A stretch of DNA of 64,000 bases from Burkholderia sp. (GCA_031253835.1 JAIRVP010000052.1:1-64000), one strand, 5' to 3'; shown: positions 25,320-34,159, counted from the first letter of the stretch. Notes: generated from the letters alone by a model not told the origin. Numbers and translations: made by a program.

Positions 25320-26264
25320 GTGTTCTCGAAAATTCCCCTGACCGCATTGCGTGTATTCGAGTCGTCGGCGCGGCTCGGCACGTTCAAGGCCGCCGCGGAC
25401 GAACTGTCCGTGACGCCGGCCGCCGTGTCGCACCAGATCAAGTCGCTCGAAAGCCGGCTCGGCGTGCTGCTGTTCGAGCGCGGCGCAAGCGGCGTGCGGC
25501 TGACGGACCAAGGGGAGCAACTGTTTCGCGCGAGCCACGATGCGTTGCTTGCGTTGAGTCGGGGGTTGGACGCGGTGCGGCCCGATACCTCGGGCGAACG
25601 CACGCTCGTGCTGACCACCACGCCGGCCTTTGCGGCGATGTGGCTGATTCCGCGTCTCGGCGCGTTTCGTCGCGTCGATCCGCACCTGCACATCAAGGTC
25701 GAAACAGGCAACACGCTTGCCGATCTCGAACGCGATGCACGGATCGATCTCGCGATTCGCGCGACGTCGCGCACGTTTCCCGCGCTGCACGAGATGGCAT
25801 TGATCGACGAGTATTTCGGCGCATACGCGGCGGCCGGCTTCGACGCGCATCGCACGGACGCGCCGCTCGACTTGATCGAGACCGTGTGGGATACGCCGCT
25901 GCCCGTGTCGGTCGACTGGGCGTCGTGGTGTCGGGCGGCCGGCCGCGAAGCGTGGCTCGAACGCGCGGTATTTCGCCATTACGACGACGAGCATTACGCG
26001 GTGCAGGCCGTGCTGCACGGGCAGGGTCTCGCGTTGTTGAGTTCGGTGCTGGCCGCCGAGCACGTCGAGCGCGGTGCGCTGATGCCGATCGAGCCGTCGG
26101 TACGGCTCGACGGCGCGCGTTTCATTGCGCTGTGCCGCCCTGGGCGCGAGCGCGAACCGCAGGTCGCGCGGTTTCTCGGCTGGCTCGAAGCGGAAATCGC
26201 GCAGACGCGCGCGGCGGTGGCGCGGATGGCGCCCGGCGACCGCCGCGTCGTTACCCGAAGCTGA
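25320..26264 (+). CDS. LysR-type transcriptional regulator (GcvA-like)
   Basis: A 314-residue LTTR, started at GTG 25320 to give the standard opening FSKIPLTALRVFESSARLG. HTH at about residues 15-60 (FKAAADELSVTPAAVSHQIK). The effector domain contains RTLVLTTTPAFAAMWLIPRL and DLAIRATSRTFP, typical of the GcvA/AmpR branch. It is divergent from the PACE gene and so is its probable regulator. Its 3' end overlaps the convergent BNR-protein gene by 14 bases. Confidence 0.85.
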   Translation: MFSKIPLTALRVFESSARLGTFKAAADELSVTPAAVSHQIKSLESRLGVLLFERGASGVRLTDQGEQLFRASHDALLALSRGLDAVRPDTSGERTLVLTTTPAFAAMWLIPRLGAFRRVDPHLHIKVETGNTLADLERDARIDLAIRATSRTFPALHEMALIDEYFGAYAAAGFDAHRTDAPLDLIETVWDTPLPVSVDWASWCRAAGREAWLERAVFRHYDDEHYAVQAVLHGQGLALLSSVLAAEHVERGALMPIEPSVRLDGARFIALCRPGREREPQVARFLGWLEAEIAQTRAAVARMAPGDRRVVTRS

Positions 26265-27399
26265 CGCAATAGACCGGCGGCAAATGCGCCGATACCTGTT
26301 GCCAGTTGTCGCCGCCATCGGCGGACGTCCATAGCCCGCCGGTCGTCGAAGCCATCGCGAGGCGCGTGCCGGAATCGTCCACCGCGAGCCCGTGCCGGTA
26401 CACGAGGTCGTAGGCGGGTGCAGCCGGCAAGCCGTTCGACAGGCTCTCGAAACTGCGCCCGCCGTCGCGCGTGCGCGTGACCACGAGCCGGCCGTTCACC
26501 GGAATCCGGCACGCATCCTTCACGGCCGGCACGAACCACGCGGTGTCCGGTTCGTGCGGATGCACGGCCACCGCGAAGCCGAAGCTCGACGGTTGCGCCT
26601 CGATCCGCCGCCAGTGCTCGGCGCCGTCGGTCGAGCGGAAGATCGCGCAGTGATGCTGCGTCCACAGCACGTCCGGGTTGGCCGCGCACTGCACGACGCG
26701 GTGCGGATCCTGCATGTTGGGTTCGCCGCGCCGCTCGGGCGGCATGTAGTCGGCTTCCATGCCTTCCGCGGTCACGCGCCACGTCGCGCCGCCGTCGGCG
26801 GTCTGCCAGACGCCGCCGCACGAGATGCCGACCGTCACGTGCCGGCTGTCGCGCGGATCGACCATCACCGAATGGATGCCCGGCGCGTCGTACCCGCCGC
26901 CGCCCCATTCGGCGCGTTCGGGGCGATCCCACAGCGCGCGGTTGAGCACCCACGAATCGCCGTGGTCGTCGGAGCGGAACAGCCCGCCGGGAATCGTGCC
27001 GGCCCACAGCACGCCCGGCTCGTCGGCGCCGCCGGCTTCGAGCGACCAGATCTGTTGAAGCGTCCACGGCGGCTGCGGCGCGCCGGGCGGCTCGTCGTCC
27101 GCGTCGCCGCTGCCGGCATGCGCGCCGGCGCCGGCGGGCGCCGCGTCGGCCGGTTGCGGCGGGTAGACGGGGACCGCGCATTCTTCCCAGCCGGTCGCGC
27201 CGGCTCGCTGGCGATGCAGCTTCACGCCGAAATGGCCGAGGTTGAGCGCCGCATACAGCGTGCCGTCGCGCGGATCGGCGAGCGCCATGCTGACGGGCTC
27301 GCCGATGAAATGCGGTTCGCCGGGCGTCCAGCCGCCGTGGCCGTCGGGCTGCAGGATGAACAGGCCCTTGCGGGTGGCGACGAGCAGTCGATCGTTCAT
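26251..27399 (-). CDS. BNR/WD40-like beta-propeller protein (sialidase-fold superfamily)
   Basis: A 382-residue protein starting MNDRLLVATRKGLFILQPDG. It contains Asp-box-like repeats of the type S-x-D-x-G-x-x-W: FRSDDHGDSWVLN, QTADGGATWRVT, FRSTDGAEHWRRI, RTRDGGRSFESL and WTSADGGDNWQQV, about five blades. No signal peptide, so probably cytoplasmic. Proteins of this type are often annotated as exo-alpha-sialidases, but catalytic residues of true sialidases cannot be confirmed here and glycosidase activity should not be assumed. It follows a MoaD-like gene on the same strand. Confidence 0.8.
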   Translation of the reverse strand: MNDRLLVATRKGLFILQPDGHGGWTPGEPHFIGEPVSMALADPRDGTLYAALNLGHFGVKLHRQRAGATGWEECAVPVYPPQPADAAPAGAGAHAGSGDADDEPPGAPQPPWTLQQIWSLEAGGADEPGVLWAGTIPGGLFRSDDHGDSWVLNRALWDRPERAEWGGGGYDAPGIHSVMVDPRDSRHVTVGISCGGVWQTADGGATWRVTAEGMEADYMPPERRGEPNMQDPHRVVQCAANPDVLWTQHHCAIFRSTDGAEHWRRIEAQPSSFGFAVAVHPHEPDTAWFVPAVKDACRIPVNGRLVVTRTRDGGRSFESLSNGLPAAPAYDLVYRHGLAVDDSGTRLAMASTTGGLWTSADGGDNWQQVSAHLPPVYCVSFG

Positions 27400-27466
27400 G
27401 TGCGAGGTCTCCTGAGGGGCCGGCCCGGCGGTCGGGCGCCGGGGCCGGGTCGATGCATCCGTCCCT

Positions 27467-27736
27467 TTATCCGCCCGTCAGCGCCTGCACGACATACACG
27501 CGGCTGGCGTCGCCGAGCGCATCGGACAGGCGCTGCCGGTCGCGGATCGGCTGGCCGTCGATGAACACCGACAGATGCTTTCGCAGCGCGCCCTGGTCGT
27601 CGAGGATGTAGCCGCGCAGCCGCGGCTGCTCGCTGAAAACGGTGTCGAATGCTTCGCCGACCGTGTGCGCGTCGAGGTCGCGCTCGGGCGTTTCGATATG
27701 CCGCTGGATCGACGCGGCGAAGAAGAGGTGCGCCAT
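27467..27736 (-). CDS. MoaD/ThiS-family sulfur-carrier-like protein
   Basis: An 89-residue beta-grasp protein ending in Gly-Gly (VYVVQALTGG), the C-terminal signature of MoaD/ThiS/ubiquitin-like carriers. KHLSVFIDGQPIRDRQRLSD is the typical central region. It sits 67 bases upstream of the beta-propeller gene on the same strand. No adenylating enzyme or acceptor is near, so its pathway is unknown. It is not the housekeeping moaD as no molybdopterin genes are adjacent. Confidence 0.8.
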   Translation of the reverse strand: MAHLFFAASIQRHIETPERDLDAHTVGEAFDTVFSEQPRLRGYILDDQGALRKHLSVFIDGQPIRDRQRLSDALGDASRVYVVQALTGG

Positions 27737-27833
27737 GGCGGTGGCTGGCAGGAGCCGCGCGGAAGGGACGGTCTGTAGTGTAGGCGATCCGCCGGAAGCT
27801 GAAAGTCGGGAGGGCGCCGCGGCGGCAGGCGCG

Positions 27834-28523
27834 CTAGACCGGAATCGACCGCCCGCGGATCCGGATCCCGAGCCGCACGATGCCGATCACCGCATTCGAC
27901 AGCCAGGTGAGCCGGCGCGGCATGCCGCGCCGGCGGATATCGAGCAGCAGCACGATCCGCACGGCGTCGCTGTCGTTCCACACCTCGTGCATGAACGTGT
28001 CGTCCCACAGCAGGAAGCGGCCCTCGTCGAGCCGGTATTCGCGGCCGTCGACCTTCAGCACGGCGGCCGGCGTGCCGTCCGCGCGCGTCGGCATCGACAG
28101 CACGAGATAGCCGCGCAGGATGCCGCGAAACGGCCCGCGATGCGGCGGGATGTGCTTGCCGGGCGCGAGGAACGACAGCGATGCCGACAGCACGTCCGGC
28201 GATGCCGCGACGATCGATGCGACGGTCGGGCAGCGCGACAGGTTGCGCGGGAATCGCTGGCCGTACGCCTGCATGATGAACATCCGCCAGTCGCGCGCAT
28301 CGTTGGCCGAGATGTCGTACTGCTCGCGCATGATTTCGTGGAAGCGCGGGATGCGCGGCATGTCGCGCGCGACGGCGAGCGCTTCGGCCTGGATCGCGGG
28401 CCATGCGCGCACGAAACGCTCGGCGTCCGGGAACGCGGCCGTGTCGAGCACCGCGCCGCCATCGAGATGGCGGTCGTACAGCTTGCGAAGCAGGCCGGCT
28501 GCATAGTCGTAAGCGGCGGACAT
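27834..28523 (-). CDS. Aspartyl/asparaginyl beta-hydroxylase family dioxygenase
   Basis: A 229-residue protein with the Fe(II)/2-oxoglutarate jelly-roll core: HIPPHRGPFRGILRGYLVL (first His and 2-oxoglutarate Arg), then DDTFMHEVWNDSDAVRIVLL (second His and Arg). This set is conserved in bacterial LpxO and Asp/Asn hydroxylase relatives. A hydrophobic C-terminal segment (WLSNAVIGIVRLGIRI) suggests membrane association, which would suit an LpxO-like lipid A modification. The substrate is not certain. Confidence 0.82.
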   Translation of the reverse strand: MSAAYDYAAGLLRKLYDRHLDGGAVLDTAAFPDAERFVRAWPAIQAEALAVARDMPRIPRFHEIMREQYDISANDARDWRMFIMQAYGQRFPRNLSRCPTVASIVAASPDVLSASLSFLAPGKHIPPHRGPFRGILRGYLVLSMPTRADGTPAAVLKVDGREYRLDEGRFLLWDDTFMHEVWNDSDAVRIVLLLDIRRRGMPRRLTWLSNAVIGIVRLGIRIRGRSIPV

Positions 28524-28733
28524 GGTCGATCGGAACGCGATCCGTATGAGGTGACGCCAGTCTGCCCGAACCGTAACGGGCGCTGCGTTACGTCAGGTTA
28601 CGCCGGCTGACGAATGAATGACAGTGTGATGAACACCCGGCACGCGCAGATCGACAGGCCGGGAATAAACACAGCGCCTCCGTCGTCATACGGGTGTAGC
28701 ACGTCGTCTCGTTGACTTCTGAAGGAGTGAAAC

Positions 28734-29078
28734 ATGAACACGCATTGGCTGGTGGCCGCCACGGTGGTGGCGATGTCCGTCGCGGGTGTCGCGACGCAAG
28801 CGTCGGCACAGGCGCTGACGCGCGCGCAGGTCACGCAACAACTGATCGACGCGGAAAACAACGGGTTGCGCTTCGTGACCGATACGTCGTATCCGGACGT
28901 GAGTCCGCTGTTCCGGCAACAGGCCGAACAGATGCCGCAGCGCCAGGCGAGCACGGCGGTCGGCCGCGATCCGGCCGTGTCGTCCGAAGCCGGCAAGCCG
29001 GCGACGATGTCGCCGCATCCGGGCGCTGCCGCATGCGTCGGCCCCGCGAGCTTCTGCACGATCTATTTCGGCAGCTGA
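28734..29078 (+). CDS. DUF4148 exported protein, copy 1
   Basis: A 114-residue secreted protein. The signal peptide (MNTHWLVAATVVAMSVAGVA) is cleaved near ASAQ, followed by the DUF4148 motif ALTRAQVTQQLIDAENNGLR. A Pro/Ala-rich tail carries two Cys. AAGGAGTGAAAC precedes the ATG. DUF4148 proteins are small periplasmic proteins abundant in Burkholderiales with no known function; many are stress- or biofilm-responsive. It is immediately followed by a second DUF4148 gene. Confidence 0.85.
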   Translation: MNTHWLVAATVVAMSVAGVATQASAQALTRAQVTQQLIDAENNGLRFVTDTSYPDVSPLFRQQAEQMPQRQASTAVGRDPAVSSEAGKPATMSPHPGAAACVGPASFCTIYFGS

Positions 29079-29149
29079 CGTACCCGCCTGCATCCGCAGG
29101 TCACGCATTCACCACGATTGATCGATACGCAACATTGAAGGAGTTCATG

Positions 29150-29425
29150 ATGAAAACATATATCGCACTACTGACGATGATCGCAGCGATCGTCGGTCAG
29201 TCGGCATTCGCGCAATCGGCCGCGCCGCTGACGCGCGCGCAGGTTCGCGACGAACTGATGCGTCTGGAAGCGGCCGGGTACGACCCGGCGAAGGGCGACG
29301 ACGGCGAGTATCCGGCGGACATCCAGGCCGCGGAAGCGAAGCTCGCCGAGCAGGATCGTGCGCGGATGGCGGCGTCGGCCGCGCATGCGCCGGCTGCCGG
29401 CATGCCGGCGCAAACCAGCAACTAG
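29150..29425 (+). CDS. DUF4148 exported protein, copy 2
   Basis: A 91-residue exported protein: MKTYIALLTMIAAIVGQSAF signal peptide, then PLTRAQVRDELMRLEAAGYD and YPADIQAAEAKLAEQD, the classical DUF4148 form. Two ATGs occur in tandem (29147 and 29150); the second is better spaced from GAAGGAG. It is a tandem paralogue of the gene 70 bases upstream, though the two are diverged beyond the N-terminal motif. Confidence 0.87.
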   Translation: MKTYIALLTMIAAIVGQSAFAQSAAPLTRAQVRDELMRLEAAGYDPAKGDDGEYPADIQAAEAKLAEQDRARMAASAAHAPAAGMPAQTSN

Positions 29426-29602
29426 GTGCCGACATGATCGCGTGTGAAGTCTGGCCGTCGTGTTCGCGGGACGGCAAACCGCATGCCCTTCGCGCCACGC
29501 GACGTGGCCGAAGGGCGCCGGCTGCGATGCCGCTCATTGCACGCCGCTTCGCGCGGCGTCGCGATCAGCTCGTCAACCGGCCGCGATGAGCCGGCAGGTC
29601 GA

Positions 29603-30130
29603 TCACCACGGCATCATGCGCTGCACGACCCGGTCGCGCAGCACGAAGCGGTGCATCAGCGCGGCCGCCACGTGCAGGCAGATGCCGGCGAACAGGACCC
29701 ACGCGAGGATGCCGTGCACGTCGCCCATCGCGTGACCGAACGCGGAGCCGGCCGCCGACAGCGCCGGCAGCGGAACGGCGCCGACGAGCGTCACGGCCCA
29801 CGCGCGCGACGACGCGTTGATCCAGCCGAGCAGCGGCACCGCGATCAGCAGCGCGTAGAGCGCGCCGTGCGTGACGCCCGACAGTGCGCGCATCGCGGGC
29901 GACAGGTCGCTGGCAGGCGGGCGATGCGTCGCGCGCCACAACACGCGGCACGCCATTGCCGCGAGCAGCGCCGTGCCGACGATCAGGTGCGCGGCGATCA
30001 GGCCGACCGGTTGCGTGTCGCGATGCACGTCGGGCATCGTCCAGCCGATCGCGTATTGCGCGACGACCAGCGCCACGATCAGCCAGTGAAGAAAACGGGC
30101 AACGGCGTCATAACGGGCGGATGCGGACAT
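29603..30130 (-). CDS. Cytochrome b561
   Basis: A 175-residue four-helix membrane protein. Haem-ligand His residues are in ARFLHWLIVALVVAQYAIGW, VGLIAAHLIVGTALL, GVTHGALYALLIAVPLLGW and MGDVHGILAWVLFAGICLHV, the pattern of the CybB/YceI-associated b561 family. It transfers electrons from quinol, possibly to superoxide or oxidants. A PmrA/QseB-type box lies 68-84 bases upstream, pointing to control by the adjacent two-component system. Confidence 0.9.
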   Translation of the reverse strand: MSASARYDAVARFLHWLIVALVVAQYAIGWTMPDVHRDTQPVGLIAAHLIVGTALLAAMACRVLWRATHRPPASDLSPAMRALSGVTHGALYALLIAVPLLGWINASSRAWAVTLVGAVPLPALSAAGSAFGHAMGDVHGILAWVLFAGICLHVAAALMHRFVLRDRVVQRMMPW

Positions 30131-30197
30131 GACGGCTCCTGACGGGTAGCAGGGATGACGGGGGTGGCAGGGTTCGGGCGGATTCTACGGTGGAATC

Positions 30198-30214
30198 CTT
30201 AACGAAACGTTAAG
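30198..30214 (-). promoter_or_regulatory. PmrA/QseB-type box upstream of cytochrome b561
   Basis: The 17-bp palindrome CTTAACGAAACGTTAAG has the 6-5-6 half-site arrangement (CTTAAC-N5-GTTAAG) recognised by PmrA/QseB-family response regulators. It overlaps the last codon and stop of the sensor kinase gene and lies 68 bases upstream of the b561 start codon. Confidence 0.55.
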
Positions 30215-31625
30215 CAGGCGGCATCGATCGGCCCGCATCCGCCGACGGCAGCGCGATCGCCACGCCGAGGCCCTGGCCGCCGATACCGGACTCGAACTGC
30301 ACGGTGCCGCCGAAATACTGCGCGATGCGCGTGACGATCGACAGCCCGAGCCCGCTGCCGGGCGACTGTGCGCCGCTGCCGCGATAGAAGCGGTCGCCGA
30401 GCCGTTCGTGCTCGCCGTGCGCGACACCGGGCCCGTCGTCGCGCACGACGATGCGTTGCAGTGCGCCGTCGTCGTGCACGCCGAGTTCGATGTGCCCGCC
30501 ATGGCGGCCGTATTTGATCGCGTTGTCGACGAGATTGTCGAGCAGGATGCCGATCAGGATCGGATCGGCGTCGATCGCGCGCGTGGAGAGGTCGCCGGCC
30601 GCGATGGCGATGGCCTTGTCGGCGGCCTTCGCCCGATGGCGGTCGATGGCGGCATCGACGAGTTCGCGCACGACGACCGCGCGCGTCGGAATGCGTTCGT
30701 ACTCGTCGAGCCGCGCGAGCAGCAGCAACTGTTCGGCGAGCCGCGCACTGCGGTCGACGCCTTGCACGACGCGCTGCATCGCCAGCTGCTTGCGCGCCGG
30801 ATCGTCGGTCGCGATCGCCACCTGGGCCTGCACCTTGATCGCGGCGAGCGGCGTCTTGAGTTCGTGCGCGGCATCGGACGTGAACGCGCGCTCGCGCACG
30901 AGCGATTGCCGCAGCCTTGCCAGCAGGCGGTCGATCGCGTCGACCAGCGTGCGCACTTCGTCCGGCACGGTCGCGATGCCGAGCGGTTCGAGCGATCGCG
31001 CATCGCGCGCGCCGATCAGCGCGGACAGCGTCTTCAACGGCGCGAGGCTGCGGCCGATCGTGACCCAGAGCAGCAGCGCGAGCACCGGCAGCGCGACGAT
31101 CAGCGGCAGGACGATGCCGCGCGCGATGCCGGTCGCCAGGTCGCTGCGCGTGTTGACGGTCTCCATCACGCGCACGCGGCGCCCCGACGTGCTGTCGCGC
31201 AGCGCGTACGTGCGCCACTGCACATCGCCGATGACGATCGTCTGCGGCGCGCCGCGCGGGTCGCGTGCATCGGGCAGCGCTGCGGCGGCAGCGGGAAGGC
31301 TCGACGCAACGACGTTGCCTTGCGCGTCGCGCACGTCGAACAGCACGTCGCGCGGCAAGCGGTCGCCGTCGTTGTCGGCACCGTGCCCCGACGCCCCGAA
31401 CGCGAGCTCGACCCGCGCGTCGGGCGGCACGCGGGCAAGGCGGTCGAGGTCGGCCGGTGCGAGATTGACCAGCAGCGACGCGGTTTCGGCGAGGCGGGCG
31501 TCTTCCCATTCGCCGATCTCGCGCGTCGCGTAGTGGATGCCGCCGAACACGGCGACGAGCCAGACGACGGTCACGCAGCCGATCGCCATCAGCGACACGC
31601 GGTGTCGTATCGAGCGGGCGATCAT
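30210..31625 (-). CDS. QseC-like sensor histidine kinase
   Basis: A 471-residue kinase: transmembrane segment 1 at about residues 11-30, a periplasmic sensor region of about 135 residues (DUF2874/2CSK-N-like), transmembrane 2 at about 170-190, then a HAMP-like linker. The phosphoacceptor His254 lies in SDAAHELKTPLAAIKVQAQV. ATPase motifs are NLVDNAIKYG (N box), VRDDGPGV (G1) and GSGLGLSIV (G2). Its ATG overlaps the stop of the response-regulator gene (ATGA), so the pair is co-translated. The signal is not determinable from sequence. Confidence 0.9.
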   Translation of the reverse strand: MIARSIRHRVSLMAIGCVTVVWLVAVFGGIHYATREIGEWEDARLAETASLLVNLAPADLDRLARVPPDARVELAFGASGHGADNDGDRLPRDVLFDVRDAQGNVVASSLPAAAAALPDARDPRGAPQTIVIGDVQWRTYALRDSTSGRRVRVMETVNTRSDLATGIARGIVLPLIVALPVLALLLWVTIGRSLAPLKTLSALIGARDARSLEPLGIATVPDEVRTLVDAIDRLLARLRQSLVRERAFTSDAAHELKTPLAAIKVQAQVAIATDDPARKQLAMQRVVQGVDRSARLAEQLLLLARLDEYERIPTRAVVVRELVDAAIDRHRAKAADKAIAIAAGDLSTRAIDADPILIGILLDNLVDNAIKYGRHGGHIELGVHDDGALQRIVVRDDGPGVAHGEHERLGDRFYRGSGAQSPGSGLGLSIVTRIAQYFGGTVQFESGIGGQGLGVAIALPSADAGRSMPPA

Positions 31626-32281
31626 CGGAGATCGACGACGTAGCCGATGCCGCGGACGGTGCGGATCAGTTCCGCGCCGAGCTTCTTGCGCAGGTTCGAG
31701 ACATGGACCTCGATCGCATTGCTTTCGATGCCTTCCTGCCAGCCGTACAGGCTGTCCTCGAGACGCGCGCGCGACTGCGGCATGCCCGGGTGGCTGACGA
31801 GCTGAACGAGGATTGCCCACTCGCGCGACGTGAGCGCGATGCGCGACGCATCGCGCGTCACCGTATGCGCGGTCAGGTCGATCGTGATGTCGCGCCACAC
31901 GATTTCGTCGCCGGCCCGGCCCTGCGAGCGTCGCACGAGCGCGCGACAGCGGGCGAGCACTTCGGACAGTTCGAACGGCTTCGCGAGATAGTCGTCCGCG
32001 CCGTCGTCGAGGCCGCGGACGCGGTCGGCCACGGTGCCGCGCGCGGTCAGCACCAGCACGGGCACGGTATCGCCCGCATCGCGCAGCGTGCGCAGCAGTT
32101 CCGTTCCCGATTTCCCCGGCAGGCCGAGATCGAGCACGACGAGCGCGAAGCGCGTCGTCGCGAGCGCCGCGGCGGCCGCGTGACCGTCGCGCAGCCAGTC
32201 GACGTGATAACCGGCCTGGCCGAGGCTGATCTCGAGGCCGCTGCCGATCAGGTCGTCGTCTTCAACAAGGAGGAGTCGCAT
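31622..32281 (-). CDS. OmpR-family response regulator (QseB/PmrA-like)
   Basis: A 219-residue regulator. The receiver domain has acidic pocket EDDD near residues 7-10, phospho-acceptor Asp51 (VVLDLGLPGKSG), Thr in VLTARG and Lys in YLAKPF. The C-terminal winged helix includes LTSREWAILVQLVSHPGMPQ and ESNAIEVHVSNLRKKLGA, typical of QseB/PmrA. The start at 32281 was chosen over an upstream ATG (32302) because MRLLLVEDD is the family N-terminus. A probable autoregulatory box lies about 100 bases upstream. Confidence 0.92.
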   Translation of the reverse strand: MRLLLVEDDDLIGSGLEISLGQAGYHVDWLRDGHAAAAALATTRFALVVLDLGLPGKSGTELLRTLRDAGDTVPVLVLTARGTVADRVRGLDDGADDYLAKPFELSEVLARCRALVRRSQGRAGDEIVWRDITIDLTAHTVTRDASRIALTSREWAILVQLVSHPGMPQSRARLEDSLYGWQEGIESNAIEVHVSNLRKKLGAELIRTVRGIGYVVDLR

Positions 32282-32376
32282 GGTCGATTCGTGTGCAGGC
32301 ATTCGCGATTGTACGAGCCCGACCGCGTGCGCCGTGCAACGGAATGTAATCGGACCCCGTTCGAATGCCGTGCGAT

Positions 32377-32393
32377 TCTGAAGAACGCTTAAG
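32377..32393 (-). promoter_or_regulatory. Degenerate PmrA/QseB-type box upstream of the response regulator
   Basis: On the minus strand CTTAAG-N5-TTCAGA: one perfect and one degenerate half-site with the same 6-5-6 spacing as the box at 30198-30214. It lies about 96-112 bases upstream of the response-regulator start, as expected for autoregulation. Weak motif on its own; the second box strengthens it. Confidence 0.35.
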
Positions 32394-32576
32394 GTTTGGC
32401 GCCGGCAATCCCGCTACCATCGGCCACAACATTTCTCGGGTGGTTCTCCGCTTCCCCTGATCCCGAACCGGGTCGGGCGCGTCCGGCACGAGCCGGGCGC
32501 ACCTGCCCGCCAACCCGCGACCCTTTCGATCGACTTCCGGTCGATGCGTGTCGCCCGTACGGGAGGTTCAATCCTG

Positions 32577-32927
32577 ATGGCACCCTCGACGATCGAGCGA
32601 TGGCGCGCCCACCTGCTGATCGCCGCACTGGCCGGCATGTTCATCCAGTGTTTCGTGCTGGTTTCGTTGCTTGCATGGCGTGTACCCGAAGCATTTTTCA
32701 CCACGATGACGTTTCGCGTCTGGATCGTCGTGGCGATCGTCACCGCGATCCTGTCAGCCCGTAAGCTTGCCGGCACGGCGTTCAGGGCGGCGGTCGCATG
32801 CGGCTACGTGCGCGTGACCGGAATCGATCGCCGCACGGTAGTTGTGTCATCTGATTGCGCGTATCGTCGCTTGGTCGTCCTTCATATCCGGCTCAACGGG
32901 AACCGGTACGGCGGCGTGTACGGGTGA
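32577..32927 (+). CDS. Hypothetical small membrane protein
   Basis: A possible 116-residue protein beginning MAPSTIERWRAHLLIAALAG with two predicted membrane helices (HLLIAALAGMFIQCFVLVSL and FRVWIVVAIVTAIL). A GGGAGG sequence lies about 10 bases upstream of the ATG. Codon use looks coding in the first 70 residues and weaker afterwards. It precedes the HpnI-like gene on the same strand by 62 bases. No family recognised; it may be spurious. Confidence 0.4.
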   Translation: MAPSTIERWRAHLLIAALAGMFIQCFVLVSLLAWRVPEAFFTTMTFRVWIVVAIVTAILSARKLAGTAFRAAVACGYVRVTGIDRRTVVVSSDCAYRRLVVLHIRLNGNRYGGVYG

Positions 32928-32989
32928 GCCCGCATGCGCGCGGCCGTTCCCGGGCGTCGCGGTCGTACGGGTCACCACTGGGGAGAAGC

Positions 32990-34159
32990 ATGGTTTTGCT
33001 GCATGTGCTGCGCGCGCTGGCCGGGGCAATGTCGATCGTCTGCGGGCTGGGCGTGTTACTCGGCATTGCGTACACGATCACGGCCAGCGTGCTGGTCGGC
33101 CGGTTCTTTTCCCGGGCGGCGGCGGAACCGCGCGCATATCCGGGCGTCACCGTCGCGAAGCCGCTGCATGGCGACGAATGGGATCTCGTACAGCATCTCG
33201 AAAGCTTCTTCGTCCAGAATTATCCAGGGCCGGTCCAGCACCTGTTCGGCGTGCACGACGCGGGCGACGCCGCGCTCGCGGCCGTCGAGACGCTGCGCGC
33301 ACGCTACCCGGACGCGAACATCAAGGTCGTGGCCGATGCGCGGCTGTACGGGCCGAACCGCAAGATCGCCAATCTCGTGAACATGCTCGAACACGCGGAG
33401 CATTCGGTGCTCTGTCTCGCCGACAGCGACGTGGTGGTCGAGCGCGATTATCTGCGCGCCGTCGTCGGCGCGCTACAGCAGCCGGATGTCGGCATCGTGA
33501 CGAGCGTGTATCGCGGCGTCGCGTCGCCGGGCTTCTGGCCCGGCGTCGCGGCCGCGATGACGAACTACCATTTCCTGCCGGGCGTGATCACCGGGCTCTT
33601 CATCGGGCGCGCGCGGCCGTGCTTCGGGCAGACGATTGCGATCACGCGCGAGACGCTCGAACGCATCGGCGGTTTGACGCGTTTCGCCCATCACCTGGCG
33701 GAAGATCACGCACTCGGCGAAGCGGTGCGGCAGGCGGGCGCGCAGGTCGTCATTCCGCCGTTCGTCGTCGGGCACGCGTGTGTCGAAGAGACGTTCGCCC
33801 GGTTGTACGCACACGAATTGCGCTGGAGCTGCACGATCCGCGCGGCGGACCGGCCCGGTCATGCGGGTTCGGTGCTGATGCACCCGCTGCCGCTCGCGCT
33901 GCTGGCGCTGCTGTTCTCCGGCGGCGCGGCCGCCGCGTGCGCGCTGACGGTCGCGGCGCTCGCCGCGCGAGTGCTGCTGATGCTGAGAACGAGCCGCGCG
34001 ACCGGCGCCGGCCTGCGCGGCGCAGGCTGGCTGCCGTTCGTCGATCTCCTGCAATTCGGGGTGTTCGTCTCGAGCTTCTTCTCGTCGCATGTCGTGTGGC
34101 GCGGCACGCGCTTTCGCGTCGACCGGGAGGGCCTGCTGTCGCCGGCGGGAGAATCGTGA
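32990..34159 (+). CDS. hpnI: HpnI-like family 2 glycosyltransferase
   Basis: A 389-residue membrane glycosyltransferase. It has an N-terminal membrane helix, then a GT2 ceramide-glucosyltransferase-like core: YPGVTVAKPLHGDEWDLVQH, LADSDVVVERDYL (DxD), GQTIAITRETLERIGG and LAEDHALGEAVRQAG (the D1/D2/D3 elements), and a QxxRW-like ELRWSCTIR. C-terminal membrane segments follow. HpnI adds N-acetylglucosamine to bacteriohopanetetrol. GGGAGAAGC precedes the ATG. Neither squalene-hopene cyclase nor hpnK/J genes are in the window, so the substrate could differ. Confidence 0.75.
   Translation: MVLLHVLRALAGAMSIVCGLGVLLGIAYTITASVLVGRFFSRAAAEPRAYPGVTVAKPLHGDEWDLVQHLESFFVQNYPGPVQHLFGVHDAGDAALAAVETLRARYPDANIKVVADARLYGPNRKIANLVNMLEHAEHSVLCLADSDVVVERDYLRAVVGALQQPDVGIVTSVYRGVASPGFWPGVAAAMTNYHFLPGVITGLFIGRARPCFGQTIAITRETLERIGGLTRFAHHLAEDHALGEAVRQAGAQVVIPPFVVGHACVEETFARLYAHELRWSCTIRAADRPGHAGSVLMHPLPLALLALLFSGGAAAACALTVAALAARVLLMLRTSRATGAGLRGAGWLPFVDLLQFGVFVSSFFSSHVVWRGTRFRVDREGLLSPAGES

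Noticed and set aside
26251..27399. Calling the beta-propeller a sialidase
   Set aside because: Asp-box repeats define the fold only; the arginine triad and other catalytic residues could not be identified and there is no export signal.
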